From Lacticaseibacillus saniviri JCM 17471 = DSM 24301 (GTDB lineage: Bacteria > Bacillota > Bacilli > Lactobacillales > Lactobacillaceae): a stretch of 64,000 bases of DNA. This document shows positions 48,477 to 57,816 of the stretch, piece after piece. A program made the translations under genes and the position numbers. Every line of letters starts with the position of its first letter. Within the stretch, counting starts at the first letter, position 1. The stretch spans positions 31,347-95,346 of the forward strand of contig NZ_BBBX01000007.1 in NCBI RefSeq assembly GCF_001311785.1. Reading direction: 5' to 3'. Under the pieces are notes generated by a model that was given only the letters and a program-made list of their open reading frames with translations, was not told the DNA's origin and ran no database searches.

Positions 48477-49264
48477 TGTTAGCCAAACATCGCAAAACTT
48501 GGCCCATGCCATTTAGCGAAACGCAGCCTCACTTCACGATCAATGAATGGTTGCGCGTGTTTGCTGTCATGTGGCTCACCTATCTCTTCATTAACGTGAA
48601 CAATCCAATCAGCAATCTGCTCTTCATGTCGGGGCCGGCCTTCTTGCGGCACCACCAGCCCATCGAGATTATTGGCATCATCGGGCTCAGTATTGGCTAT
48701 GCCTTAATGATGTTGATTGGATTGTATTGGGCAGGCCGCACACCAGCAGTCAAGGCACTCTTTGCCAAACCGCGCTGGCGTGACCTGTGGTACATTCTGG
48801 CTTACGGCGCTTTGAACCTGATTTTTCAATCTATCGGCAACTTCTTTGGTGACATGATTCCCACTCAGGTTGGTGTCAATCTGAACAATTCATTGAATGT
48901 TTCCCAACTCGATTCATCCGTTGTCTTTTGGACGGTCACGGGCCGGCAGTTCTTCCTAACGCTGGGCAGTCAGTTATTTGCCGTTGCGCTCTTTCTGGCT
49001 TTTTGGCAACTCTGGCATCACTACTTGCCCAACAAGCCTCGCGTTGCCACCGTGCTCACCTATGTGGTGGCCGCAGCGCTCGCCGGTATATTGACCACCA
49101 CACCAGAAAATAGTGGCATCTTACAGAACATGCTGTCAGCTGGTTTCGCGCAAGTGCCACTCTTTTGGGCTTATCGCCGCTCACGCAATGTACTGGTCCC
49201 TACTCTGGCCGCTTTTGCGCTCAATCGGGTGCTCATCTTTGTGCTGCTATTGGTGGGATTATAG
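48476..49264 (+). CDS. Multi-pass membrane protein, CPBP protease-like topology without catalytic motif
   Basis: 262 residues with six to seven hydrophobic helices. Overall layout recalls CPBP (Abi) intramembrane proteases, but no EExxxR or HxxxN motif is seen, so enzymatic activity is doubtful. It is translationally coupled to the propeller-like gene. The stop TAG overlaps the first nucleotides of the hairpin-repeat array. Function unknown. Confidence 0.6.
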   Translation: MLAKHRKTWPMPFSETQPHFTINEWLRVFAVMWLTYLFINVNNPISNLLFMSGPAFLRHHQPIEIIGIIGLSIGYALMMLIGLYWAGRTPAVKALFAKPRWRDLWYILAYGALNLIFQSIGNFFGDMIPTQVGVNLNNSLNVSQLDSSVVFWTVTGRQFFLTLGSQLFAVALFLAFWQLWHHYLPNKPRVATVLTYVVAAALAGILTTTPENSGILQNMLSAGFAQVPLFWAYRRSRNVLVPTLAAFALNRVLIFVLLLVGL

Positions 49265-49614
49265 AGCGCGACAAAAGGTGGTTAAAACATGAGGATTAGC
49301 AATAGCTTTGCTAGAATCTGGTCTGTGGATTCGGCAAAGCTGAGCTAACCGGAGTGTTTTGCCTTTTGGAGCGCGTTTAGAGCGCGAAGCCACACGCTTT
49401 GGCTGTGAGCACTAACGAAACTAGCGCTATAATTGCGGTTTGTGCAATTGGCGCTGGTTAGGTTAGGCGGAACAGGCAGTGTGGATGAGCGCGTTTAGAG
49501 CGCGACAATCCTCGGTTAGCAATCGCGTACTAACGGGCTTTGATGGACATGGTGGTTTGTGCCATGTGCGAAAAGCGAGTTAGACGGAGATTGTTGGGAA
49601 TTGGAGCGCGTTTA
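49263..49614 (+). repeat. Array of three complete hairpin-repeat units B, A, C
   Basis: The best-preserved array. Unit B 49263-49378: CAAAAGG/CCTTTTG, AAAACAT/GTGTTTT, loop GAGGA/CCGGA, TTAGC/GCTAA, AGCTTTGC/GGCAAAGCT. Unit A 49379-49497: CCACAC/GTGTGG, bulge GCTT, TGGCTGT/ACAGGCA, loop GAGCA/GCGGA, apical AACTAGCGC/GCGCTGGTT. Unit C 49498-49614: CAATCCTC/GGGAATTG, bulge GGTT, AGCAATC/GATTGTT, loop GCGTA/ACGGA (one change in the loop), CTAAC/GTTAG. Unit junctions read GCGCGTTTAGAGCGCGA. Starts inside the stop codon of the upstream gene. Confidence 0.9.
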
Positions 49615-49642
49615 TATCACAATAAAAGCCCATTTAGTTATC

Positions 49643-49686
49643 AAGCGACCGTGCCTCTCCTAATCGAGACAACACGGTCGCTTTTT
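49643..49686 (+). terminator. Terminator after the hairpin-repeat array
   Basis: AAGCGACCGTG pairs with CACGGTCGCTT, with a T-run. It ends the transcript that carries the two membrane-protein genes and the array, before the helicase operon. Confidence 0.82.
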
Positions 49687-49750
49687 CGCTCTCCCGGGCG
49701 CTACCCCATGACCGTACAAATGTTCTATACTAATACGCGGAGGATTCATT

Positions 49751-52117
49751 ATGACCGCAACCAAAATTGGCGTCCGCGAGCTGGTTGAGTTGACGGTGCG
49801 CACGGGGGACCTCAATCCCGTCACCAGCGCATCCAATAATACTGCCATGCTCGGCAGTCGCATTCACCGCAAGTTACAACGCGACCGTGAGCCAAACTTT
49901 GAAAAAGAAGTTTATTTAGAACAAACCGTCACCATTAATGGCCAGGATTATCTGATTAATGGGCGGGCGGACGGCATCATCACACAGGAACAACCGGTGA
50001 TTGAAGAAATCAAGACATCCGCGCGCACCTTTGATGAGCTCGACCAAAACACCAAGGACCGCTACTGGGCACAAGTGTTCACGTACGGCCATTTTTTGTG
50101 TGAACGCGATAAGCTCAAAAGTGTCGAGCTGGATTTGATTTACTATCAGACCTCAACCGACGAAATCACGCGGCTCACTCAAGTCAAAACGGCACAGGAA
50201 TTGGCGGAACGGTTCGATGACCTGATCAACGAATTCACCGATTGGCTAACGATGCGCAGCGATATCGTAACCGCCCGCAATCAATCCGTCCGCAAGCTCG
50301 ATTTCCCTTTTCCCGCCTATCGACAAGGTCAGCGTGAACTGGCTGTCGCTGTCTATAAGACCATTTATGCCAAAACACGCTTGTTTGTCGAAGCACCCAC
50401 GGGAACCGGTAAGACGATTTCAACCCTCTTTCCCGCCATCAAGAGCATGGGCGAGGAGCTCGTCAATCGCCTGTTTTACCTCACCGCCAAACAGAGCACG
50501 CGCCACGTTGCAGAAGGGGCCATGGTCTTACTCGCCGATCACGGTCTGGTTGCCAAAAGCATCACATTGACGGCTAAGGAAGCCATCACATTTGCGGACG
50601 AGCCAGACGATCCCAGTCTGAATCCCTATATGATTGGGTACTATGATCGACTCAAACCAGCGCTCAAGGATCTTTTTGCCAATGAGAATCAACTCACGCG
50701 TGATGTGATTGAAACCTATGCCAAAAAGCATACCTTGGACCCCTTTGAATTCTCACTGGATGCCAGTTTATTTTGTGACGTCATCATCTGCGATTACAAT
50801 TATCTATTTGATCCCACCGTTTACCTGCAACGGTTCTTCAGTGAACCCGATCCGGGCAACTTCTTTCTGATTGATGAGGCGCACAATCTGGTCTCACGCG
50901 CCCGATCGATGTATTCGGCCGATATCAATGACCAAGCGTTTGTCGAGCTCAAAAAACAATTGCGCGGCAAATATCCCAGCTTACGCGCCGTGAAAAAGGG
51001 CATCAATCAGGTCATCACCACGTTCGATACGCTCCAAATCACCTTAGAAGAGGCAAATACCAGCGAGATGTTTCAGGCTGAACCCATCACGAGTCTCGCC
51101 ACCAGCTTGAGCAACTTCAGTCAGGCCGTGCACGACTGGCTGGGTGAGGTCAATCGCGATGAAGAACAGCAGCCGCTCGTGGAATTCGTGTTGCCCGTGT
51201 ATTTTGCGACCAACCAGTATCTGCGTATCGCAGAATACTACGATGACAGCTTTGAAACCAAGCTCAGCCACGATACAACGACCGTGGTCAAACAACTGTG
51301 TTTAGACCCCAGTCATTTCATCGATCTCTCGTTAGCTAAGGGCCGCGGCGCCGTCTTATTCTCGGCGACGCTCTCACCGATTGACTACTATCAAGACATT
51401 CTGGGCGGCAGCGACAACAGTCTCGCCTACCAGCTGAGCTCACCCTTTGCCCAAACGCATCAGGCCGTCATCGCCACAGCTAACATCCAAACCACCTATC
51501 AGCAGCGGGAAGCCAATCTGCCCGAACTCATCGCCACCCTCACCGCGTTGGTGATGAGTAAGGCGGGCAATTATCTCTTTTTCTTCCCGTCCTATCAATA
51601 CCTAGATCAGGTCTACACCGCATTTGCCCGTGCCAATCCGACCGCGGATCTGTGTCGCCAGGTGCCCAGCATGAACGCTGAAGACCGCGATGCCTTTTTG
51701 GCCAACTTCACCACTGATAGCCATCAAGTTGGTTTCGCCGTTCTGGGCGGAATCTTCTCTGAAGGTATTGATCTGAAGGGCGACCGCTTGATCGGCGTCG
51801 CTGTCATATCGGTCGGCTTACCCGGCCTCAACAGTGAGACCGATCGACTCAAAGAATACTTCAACAAGAAAAATGGTCAGGGGTTCGCTTATGCCTACCA
51901 ATTACCCGGCTTCAATAATGTGTTACAGGCGGCCGGTCGCGTCATCCGCGGCGCCCATGACTATGGCGTCGTGCTCTTGATTGACGCGCGTTTCACCACG
52001 CCACGCTATCGCCGCCTCTTTCCAAAACATTGGCAGCACGCCACCACAAGCCGCAACCTGACGCAACTGTCCGAACAACTGGTCAATTTTTGGGCCAATG
52101 TGGATCAATCCGATTAG
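49751..52117 (+). CDS. DinG/Rad3-like helicase with N-terminal PD-(D/E)XK nuclease domain, lacking Fe-S cysteines
   Basis: 788 residues. Residues 1-180 form a RecB/Cas4-like nuclease (GRADG with D74, then EEIKT with E86 and K88). Walker A is APTGTGKT near 213-221 and the DEAH box is at 374-377; the later motifs include LFSATLSPIDYY, VLGGIFSEGIDLKGDRL and AAGRVIRGAHDYG. DinG/XPD helicases have four iron-sulfur cysteines between motif I and DEAH. Here the equivalent stretch (about residues 272-298, TLTAKEAITFADEPDDPS then YDRL) has none. First gene of a three-gene operon; likely acts in DNA repair or defence. Confidence 0.9.
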   Translation: MTATKIGVRELVELTVRTGDLNPVTSASNNTAMLGSRIHRKLQRDREPNFEKEVYLEQTVTINGQDYLINGRADGIITQEQPVIEEIKTSARTFDELDQNTKDRYWAQVFTYGHFLCERDKLKSVELDLIYYQTSTDEITRLTQVKTAQELAERFDDLINEFTDWLTMRSDIVTARNQSVRKLDFPFPAYRQGQRELAVAVYKTIYAKTRLFVEAPTGTGKTISTLFPAIKSMGEELVNRLFYLTAKQSTRHVAEGAMVLLADHGLVAKSITLTAKEAITFADEPDDPSLNPYMIGYYDRLKPALKDLFANENQLTRDVIETYAKKHTLDPFEFSLDASLFCDVIICDYNYLFDPTVYLQRFFSEPDPGNFFLIDEAHNLVSRARSMYSADINDQAFVELKKQLRGKYPSLRAVKKGINQVITTFDTLQITLEEANTSEMFQAEPITSLATSLSNFSQAVHDWLGEVNRDEEQQPLVEFVLPVYFATNQYLRIAEYYDDSFETKLSHDTTTVVKQLCLDPSHFIDLSLAKGRGAVLFSATLSPIDYYQDILGGSDNSLAYQLSSPFAQTHQAVIATANIQTTYQQREANLPELIATLTALVMSKAGNYLFFFPSYQYLDQVYTAFARANPTADLCRQVPSMNAEDRDAFLANFTTDSHQVGFAVLGGIFSEGIDLKGDRLIGVAVISVGLPGLNSETDRLKEYFNKKNGQGFAYAYQLPGFNNVLQAAGRVIRGAHDYGVVLLIDARFTTPRYRRLFPKHWQHATTSRNLTQLSEQLVNFWANVDQSD

Positions 52118-52129
52118 CAAGGAGCCAAT

Positions 52130-52813
52130 ATGAAAACAGCACTCACCCTCGATCTCGAAAAAACACTCTATCAATACTGGCAGGAACAAGGCGCGGCCGT
52201 GGTCGAGGAAGTGACCATGCCAGATGATGCCGGTATTGTGGATACCTTGGTCTTAGAAACCGCACCCGATGGCGCCAAAACCTGGCGCTGTTTTGAACTC
52301 AAAGTGACCAAGGCCGACTTTCACAGCCATGCCAAGTTGAGTTTCATCGGCCACTACAATTACTTCGTCCTCCCATATAAGCTCTACACGCAACTCAAGG
52401 CCGAGATTCCTGCCCAAATTGGCGTGTTGACCTATCAGCCTTTTGACAAGAAAGCATTGGCAGCCAGTACCATTCCGATCACCACACCAGGTCAGCTCAC
52501 CATCAGTAAGCCCGCCAAGTATCAGGCGTTGCAGGTGCCTGATGCGGCACTGACGGCGCGGTTCATCGGCAGTCTGAATCGTGAAGTGGTGAAGGCTAAG
52601 CAGGTCGAAAAAGGCCTGGATCGCTATCACAGTGATCAGCTCTACCAAGCGCTCAAAAAACGCACCGAAAATTATCAGCTCTATCAACCTGAGGCAAACT
52701 TCTACGACCGCTTTGTCGATGAATTACATGACGATACGATTGAAGCGCTGCAAGAAGAGGTCGATGCCTTAACCGCCGAAATCGCGCGATTGAAATTGGA
52801 CCGACTCTCATGA
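52130..52813 (+). CDS. PD-(D/E)XK nuclease-like protein with C-terminal coiled coil
   Basis: 227 residues. The restriction-enzyme fold core is suggested by IVDTLVLE with D38, then CFELKVTKADF with E56 and K58, a standard D...ExK metal site; the KADFHSHAKLSFIGHYNYFV segment resembles MmcB-like and phage nuclease proteins. A coiled coil covers about residues 200-224 (EALQEEVDALTAEIARLK). It lies 12 nt after the helicase gene and overlaps the next gene by 4 nt (ATGA). Biochemical activity is inferred from motif only. Confidence 0.75.
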   Translation: MKTALTLDLEKTLYQYWQEQGAAVVEEVTMPDDAGIVDTLVLETAPDGAKTWRCFELKVTKADFHSHAKLSFIGHYNYFVLPYKLYTQLKAEIPAQIGVLTYQPFDKKALAASTIPITTPGQLTISKPAKYQALQVPDAALTARFIGSLNREVVKAKQVEKGLDRYHSDQLYQALKKRTENYQLYQPEANFYDRFVDELHDDTIEALQEEVDALTAEIARLKLDRLS

Positions 52814-53655
52814 ACTATTACCCACTGATTCGCGGCAAACTCTATGATCTGGCCGCGCTTACCGAACTCGCTAATCAGCACCTGTTAAGCCCACGAGTGG
52901 TACCAATACTAGAACCAGTCAAAGACCTCCCAGGCTTGGTCAAAACCGCGAAGGCCTTCACGAAGCGTCAACAGCCACTGGTTGTGGTCACCAATCCACA
53001 AGTTGGGACTTACGGCTTACTGGCGACACCCAAACATCAGATTGCGCTGACGCCACCGTTGATGGCTGGCCGCTATTTTGATCCCATCGATAGTGCCCTC
53101 ACCATCGCTCAAACCATGGCCCAGGCGCGCTTACTCAAGCATCGACCTGGCATTCATGTCGTGCCCGATGAGGCCCGTGTGCGGCAACTGCGGCTCGATT
53201 CGGCCGTTTACCTCAACGACCACTTCACAACGTGGTCCCACACCGCTGACTATGCCCAATTGCAAGATGAATTCTATCAATACCCAGTCTCACTGTTACC
53301 GGGCATCGGGTTTAGCGAATATCCCATCACGACTGGCGATTATCAAGAACAGGGATTTGCCCAACGCGCCATCGCTTTGCACTTGGTGTATGTGGGGCCA
53401 CACAACACCTTACGCCTCCATCATTTTGTCTCGGTCAATAACGAGGACTATCAGGACCCAGCCAGCAAGTTCTTTGAAGCGGCCAGTCAGCTTGAGCCTT
53501 GGTTGGCCATGCATCCAGAAGCTGTGACCAGCGGCCTCACGCAACTGATTACCTTTTACCATGAACGCCACTTTCCCGCACTCGGGACCTTGCGCAAGTT
53601 ACAATTGATGCACCATCTCGAGTTGATTGGGCGCTGGCTCGATGATGCCATTTGA
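52810..53655 (+). CDS. sce7725/beta-protein family protein
   Basis: 281 residues. The start NYYPLIRGKLYDLAALTELA followed by VVPILEPVKD matches the pattern of the sce7725 family (related to the phage T4-like beta protein family), which recurs next to nuclease-like partner genes. Function is not established. ATGA overlap with the nuclease-like gene implies translational coupling. The operon is closed by the terminator at 53757. Confidence 0.8.
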   Translation: MNYYPLIRGKLYDLAALTELANQHLLSPRVVPILEPVKDLPGLVKTAKAFTKRQQPLVVVTNPQVGTYGLLATPKHQIALTPPLMAGRYFDPIDSALTIAQTMAQARLLKHRPGIHVVPDEARVRQLRLDSAVYLNDHFTTWSHTADYAQLQDEFYQYPVSLLPGIGFSEYPITTGDYQEQGFAQRAIALHLVYVGPHNTLRLHHFVSVNNEDYQDPASKFFEAASQLEPWLAMHPEAVTSGLTQLITFYHERHFPALGTLRKLQLMHHLELIGRWLDDAI

Positions 53656-53756
53656 TTACTTGATATAACTAATTATGGCGTTAAAATAATTGTGACTTTG
53701 TTTAAACTGTACACAAGCAAAACAGTTCCATTCATTAACCTTATTGCTTATAATGA

Positions 53757-53790
53757 CTCCGTTATTTAAAAAATAGCGGGGCTTTTTTGC
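53757..53790 (+). terminator. Terminator of the nuclease-helicase operon
   Basis: CTCCGTTATTT pairs with AAATAGCGGGG (G-T pairs) around AAA, followed by a run of six T. Confidence 0.85.
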
Positions 53791-53818
53791 TTGCCGCAAT
53801 AATCGAGGTCGATTTACT

Positions 53819-55705
53819 GTGTTCAAATTACTCACTGCCATGATGCTTGAAATTGGCCTCTTATTCATGTTTGCTCCCCAAACATTGGTGCGCGCGGCCA
53901 TTACATGGGGCAATACCACCTATCCAGAGCCACCCCGACAGAGTGACGGCCAACCAGGCTTCATCGCCTTCAATAATGTGTTTACACCGTTGAGTGCCAG
54001 CAACAGTGCCAACTTAGTCAATGGTAACTACAACGTTGGCGTGGAGGTCACCAAATCAGCCTTCAATCAATCCGGCGCTATCTGGAGCAACCAGCCGTTA
54101 CTGAATCTCAACAACAACTTCCATGCCCAGATGGCACTCTACTTTGGGAATAACAGCAGCAATCCCGGGGATGGGATGACGTTCTCACTCAGCAGCGTGC
54201 GCCCCACCTCACCTGGCGCTAATGGTGCCGCGTTAGGCGTGTGGGGGCCAGAAAAAGGAGCCCTGCTGAACTCGGATAAAGAAGCGAGTGATCCGCAGAC
54301 CCTGAAGAAAAGTTTCTCGATTGTTTTTGATACCTACAACAACAGCGATACACTGGATCGCTTCGTGTACAATCAAGGCTTAACCGAGACCAAACCACAC
54401 GGTGAATATGTGGGCTATGGCTATCCAGGCATGCCAGATATGTATCAGTTTCAGGGCCTCTTCACCGTCACCAATCTGAGTCTCTACCAACAACCTGCTG
54501 CTGGCAAATATTACGGTGGCTTTGATATGCTGCCGAGCAATATCTCCAATAATCAATGGCACGAGTTCACCTTTGATTGGCAAAAGGACAACGCGGGCGG
54601 TGGCACACTCACCTATCAATTCGATGCCATCAAACGCTCGGTGACTTGGACAGCAGCACAGATCAGTGCGATTTTGGTAACTCCCAGCTCTACATGGGCT
54701 TCACCGGCTCAACGGGACCGAGCGGTAAGGCTTCAGAAGCACACGTGGTCGCTTTCCAGCAGATTCCTGGCCTGGTCAACGCGACAACCAGTGCCAGCCT
54801 GTGGCAGGGCAAGACACAGGTTGATCAAAGCTCACTGCTCAATGGCGGCGATCAATTGCAATATCACTACACCATCGATTATGCCGCAACCAGTCTCCAG
54901 TCTTGGCCACTGCTTAACAGCAATCTCACCGCTAACTTGCAAAAAGATGATCAGTTCGACTATGTGGACGCTAGCGGCAAAGTGCTCAGTGTGGGTGATA
55001 CCATGCCGCTTACCCTGACGTACGCGGATGGTCACACCGCAACGGCCACTGGTACTGTCACGAGTACCGGGCTGAGCATCACCAATCTGCCCGGTTTCAC
55101 CAGCAATCTCAATCGCACAATGACCATCACATTACCGGTGGTGGTCAAGCAGCAAAGCCAATTCGATAATCTCGTGCGTACCAACTACACAACGGGAAGT
55201 GTTAGTGGTGATAATGCGCAGTTTGATTTCAATTCACTCAACTACACCATTGCTGGGAATCCCGGCGTGCTAAAGCTGACTCAGGCACCCAGTTTTCACT
55301 TCACCACCAGTACTGGTGGTGATCCAACTGTCAGTGCGATGATCAAGGGCTACGCTGGTCGACAGTCGCCAATCACGCAACCCGCTGACTGGCTGGCCGC
55401 ACCTGCGCAGCCGCTTCAAATCACCGACACGCGGCCAAAAGGTTCGGGTTGGCAACTGCATGTGCAACTCAGCGACTTCACACCCACCAAGGGATTATCA
55501 CTGACCGGTCAGGCGCAATTGGTTGATAACCAAACGCTGCTGCCGCTTGTCACGAGTGCAGATACGATTCTCTATCAAGCCAACACGGCCAAACAATCGT
55601 TAACCACAACACCGACGGCTTACCTCAAAACACCACCCCCAACCGACTATCACAGCGGGTCATTACCGCGCAACGGCGACGTGGACGCTGCAAACAGCGC
55701 CGTAG
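53819..55705 (+). CDS. L-type lectin domain surface protein with C-terminal WxL-type motif, two frameshifts
   Basis: A GTG at 53819 with GAGG upstream begins a signal peptide ending near VRAA. Residues 30-300 form an L-type lectin domain (NPGDGMTFSL, FSIVFDTYNNSD, NNQWHEFTFDWQ). The T4 run at 54672-54675 lacks one T; correction continues FGNSQLYMGFTGSTG. A C5 run at 55636-55640 has one C too many; removing it changes the end to ITAGHYRATATWTLQTAP and a stop at 55703-55705, a WxL-type (TWTL) terminus that binds peptidoglycan. Reconstructed length is about 628 residues. It may bind carbohydrates on the cell surface. Confidence 0.83.
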
Positions 55706-55724
55706 TCCACACATTGAGAGACGC

Positions 55725-55765
55725 AAAAAGACGCTAGACCACAATCGGTCACAGCGTCTTTTTTT
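55725..55765. terminator. Bidirectional terminator
   Basis: AAAAAGACGCT pairs with AGCGTCTTTTT with an inner GACC/GGTC pair, between the convergent lectin and NlpC/P60 genes. Confidence 0.88.
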
Positions 55766-55787
55766 AAATTATTTTCATTAAACCTGC

Positions 55788-56833
55788 TTAGAGCACACGC
55801 ACGCCAAATGATGGTGCCCAGTATGGTGAAATAGCGGTCAATTGGACATTGTAGCCGGGGCGTGGGGCGTCGATCATTTGGCCCCCACCCACATAAAGCG
55901 CAACGTGATAAGTATTCCCAGCGTTACCCCAGAAAACCAAATCGCCTGGCTTCAGGGCACTGATACTGACACGAACACCACTGGATTCTTGTGGCACAGT
56001 CCAACCACCGATTGCCTTGCCGACCGCATTTTGGAAGACATAGCTCATCAACCCAGAACAGTCAAAACTGGTTGGGCCTTTGCCACCCCAAGCGTATGGC
56101 TTACCAATCTGTTGGCGGGCCAAATTAATGACAGCCGCCACGGCAGTTGGATTCGCAACGCCGGGTGCTTGCGCTACCTCATTATTATTGGGCTGACTAG
56201 GCGCAGGTTTGGCTGGTTGGCTTGGTGCTGGCTTTGCCGGTTGACTCGGTGCTGTCGTTTGACCAGCAGCCTTCAGATACTGAGCTGGCACATAACCACC
56301 TGAGCTCAGGCGATACCATGTCGCGCCATTCACAACGGTCTTGCTGACAGCAGTGACAGTTTGGCCATGAGTCAAGTATTGCCCTGTCGTCCCTGAAAAA
56401 GCCGTTGTCTTCCAGACGGTAACAGCACCACCTTGATAGCTCACTTGCAGCTTAATTTGGCCACTGGTTGTTGGTGCCTGTTGAACGGGCTGACTAGGCG
56501 CAGGTTTGGCTGGTGTCGGCTTAGCGGGAGTTGGGGTTGACGTTGCTGCCTGACCCACTTTCAAATAAACGGATGGCACCCATTCGTTCGAACCGATCTG
56601 ATACCAGACGGAACCATTAACGGTTTTTGAACCTAAGACATTAACTGATTGATTAAAGGTCAAGTAGCGCTTCGCTTGCTTGAAAGCAGGACTCGCCCAG
56701 ACGGTTGTTGCGCCAGCTCGATAACTCACTGTACCCGTTGCAGCGGCAACAGTATGTCCGGATACCATCGTGGCTGCACCAACAACACCCGCAACGCCTG
56801 CGGTGACTGCTAATACTTTGTTCCCGTTCCCAT
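55788..56833 (-). CDS. NlpC/P60 peptidoglycan endopeptidase with two SH3-type domains, frameshifted at start
   Basis: The ATG at 56833 has GGAGGAATAGTCG upstream. One T is missing at 56817-56819 (plus strand), after which the signal peptide VLAVTAGVAGVVGAATMVSG follows. Two SH3-type repeats (GTVSYRAGATTVWAS...VPSVYLKV and VTVWKTTAFSG...VPAQYLKA) are joined by proline-rich PAKPAPSQP linkers. The C-terminal 120 residues are NlpC/P60: FDCSGLMSYVF with catalytic Cys, YHVALYVGGGQMIDA with His. Reconstructed length is about 348 residues. It cleaves cell-wall peptides, probably during growth or division. Confidence 0.92.
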
Positions 56834-56984
56834 CGACTATTCCTCCATACTTCAGGTTTAGAATTTCGTAATAATCTTTCCGATTTCTTAACAACTAAGA
56901 CCAGCATAGCACGCTCGCACATTGAATGCACACGATAACCCGTTTTAGAATGTTACAGTTATGTTACAATCATAGGCCGATAAT

Positions 56985-57032
56985 AAAAAACGACCTCTAA
57001 CCAAACGTTTGTTTTGGTATCGGTCGTCTTTT
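56985..57032 (-). terminator. Terminator of the deo operon
   Basis: AAAAAACGACC pairs with GGTCGTCTTTT, with an inner CCAAA/TTTGG stem; T-run on the minus strand. Confidence 0.85.
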
Positions 57033-57081
57033 ATTTATTATTATGTTTCAAACCTTTCAAGTAAACGCATAAAACATATTT

Positions 57082-57789
57082 CTAAGATTCAAGTGCCACG
57101 TCGAGCGCCAGTTCCATCATGTCGTGGAAGCTGGTTTGGCGCTCTTCTGCCGTCGTTTCTTCACCGGTCATAATGTGGTTTGACACGGTCAAAATGGACA
57201 GGGCCTTCCGATGATACTTGGCGGCTAACAGATACAGCGCTGGTGTTTCCATTTCGGCAGCCAAAATACCATAATCGATCAGTTTTTGGCGATCGAGCTC
57301 ATCGTTATAGAACCGATCTTCACCCAAAACATTCCCGACGTGATATGACAAGTTCTTAGCGACCGCGAGATCGGCAGCCGTGTGTAGCAGGCCAAAGTCT
57401 GCCAGTGGCGCAAAATACAATCCGGCACCAAATGTATTCAGAATGATTGAACTGTCAGTCGAAGAGCCCTGCGCAATCACAACGTCACGGACATGGACAT
57501 CCGCGCTCAGAGCGCCGGTGGTTCCAACCCGGATCAAGGTCTTCACGCCATAGTCTTGCATCAGCTCTGTGATGTAGATACTGATAGAGGGAATCCCCAT
57601 GCCGGTTGCTTGAACCGAGATACGGCGCCCCTTGTAAGTGCCGGTATAACCAAACGCGTTACGCACGGTGTTGTACCGCACAGGATTGTCAAAATAATGT
57701 TCAGCAATGTATTGCGCGCGCAGTGGGTCGCCTGGTAACAAAACAACATCTGCAATCGCATCTTGTGGGGCATCGATATGTGTACTCAT
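57082..57789 (-). CDS. deoD: Purine-nucleoside phosphorylase
   Basis: An intact 235-residue PNP of the hexameric class: [30 protein letters not shown], and [13 protein letters not shown] with the nucleoside-binding Met-Glu. It splits purine (deoxy)nucleosides with phosphate. Third gene of the deoC-deoB-deoD operon. Confidence 0.96.
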   Translation of the reverse strand: MSTHIDAPQDAIADVVLLPGDPLRAQYIAEHYFDNPVRYNTVRNAFGYTGTYKGRRISVQATGMGIPSISIYITELMQDYGVKTLIRVGTTGALSADVHVRDVVIAQGSSTDSSIILNTFGAGLYFAPLADFGLLHTAADLAVAKNLSYHVGNVLGEDRFYNDELDRQKLIDYGILAAEMETPALYLLAAKYHRKALSILTVSNHIMTGEETTAEERQTSFHDMMELALDVALES

Positions 57790-57816
57790 ATGAATTCTCC
57801 TTTTGACTGGTGACGT

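Noticed and set aside
49263..49614. Insertion sequence or MITE with terminal inverted repeats
   Set aside because: No transposase is present, no target-site duplication was seen, and the units differ by compensated base changes. A MITE origin is not excluded but does not explain the conserved loop and sense orientation.
49751..53655. Prophage or integrated plasmid origin of the nuclease-helicase operon
   Set aside because: No integrase, structural phage gene, att-like duplication or clear composition shift was seen around it.
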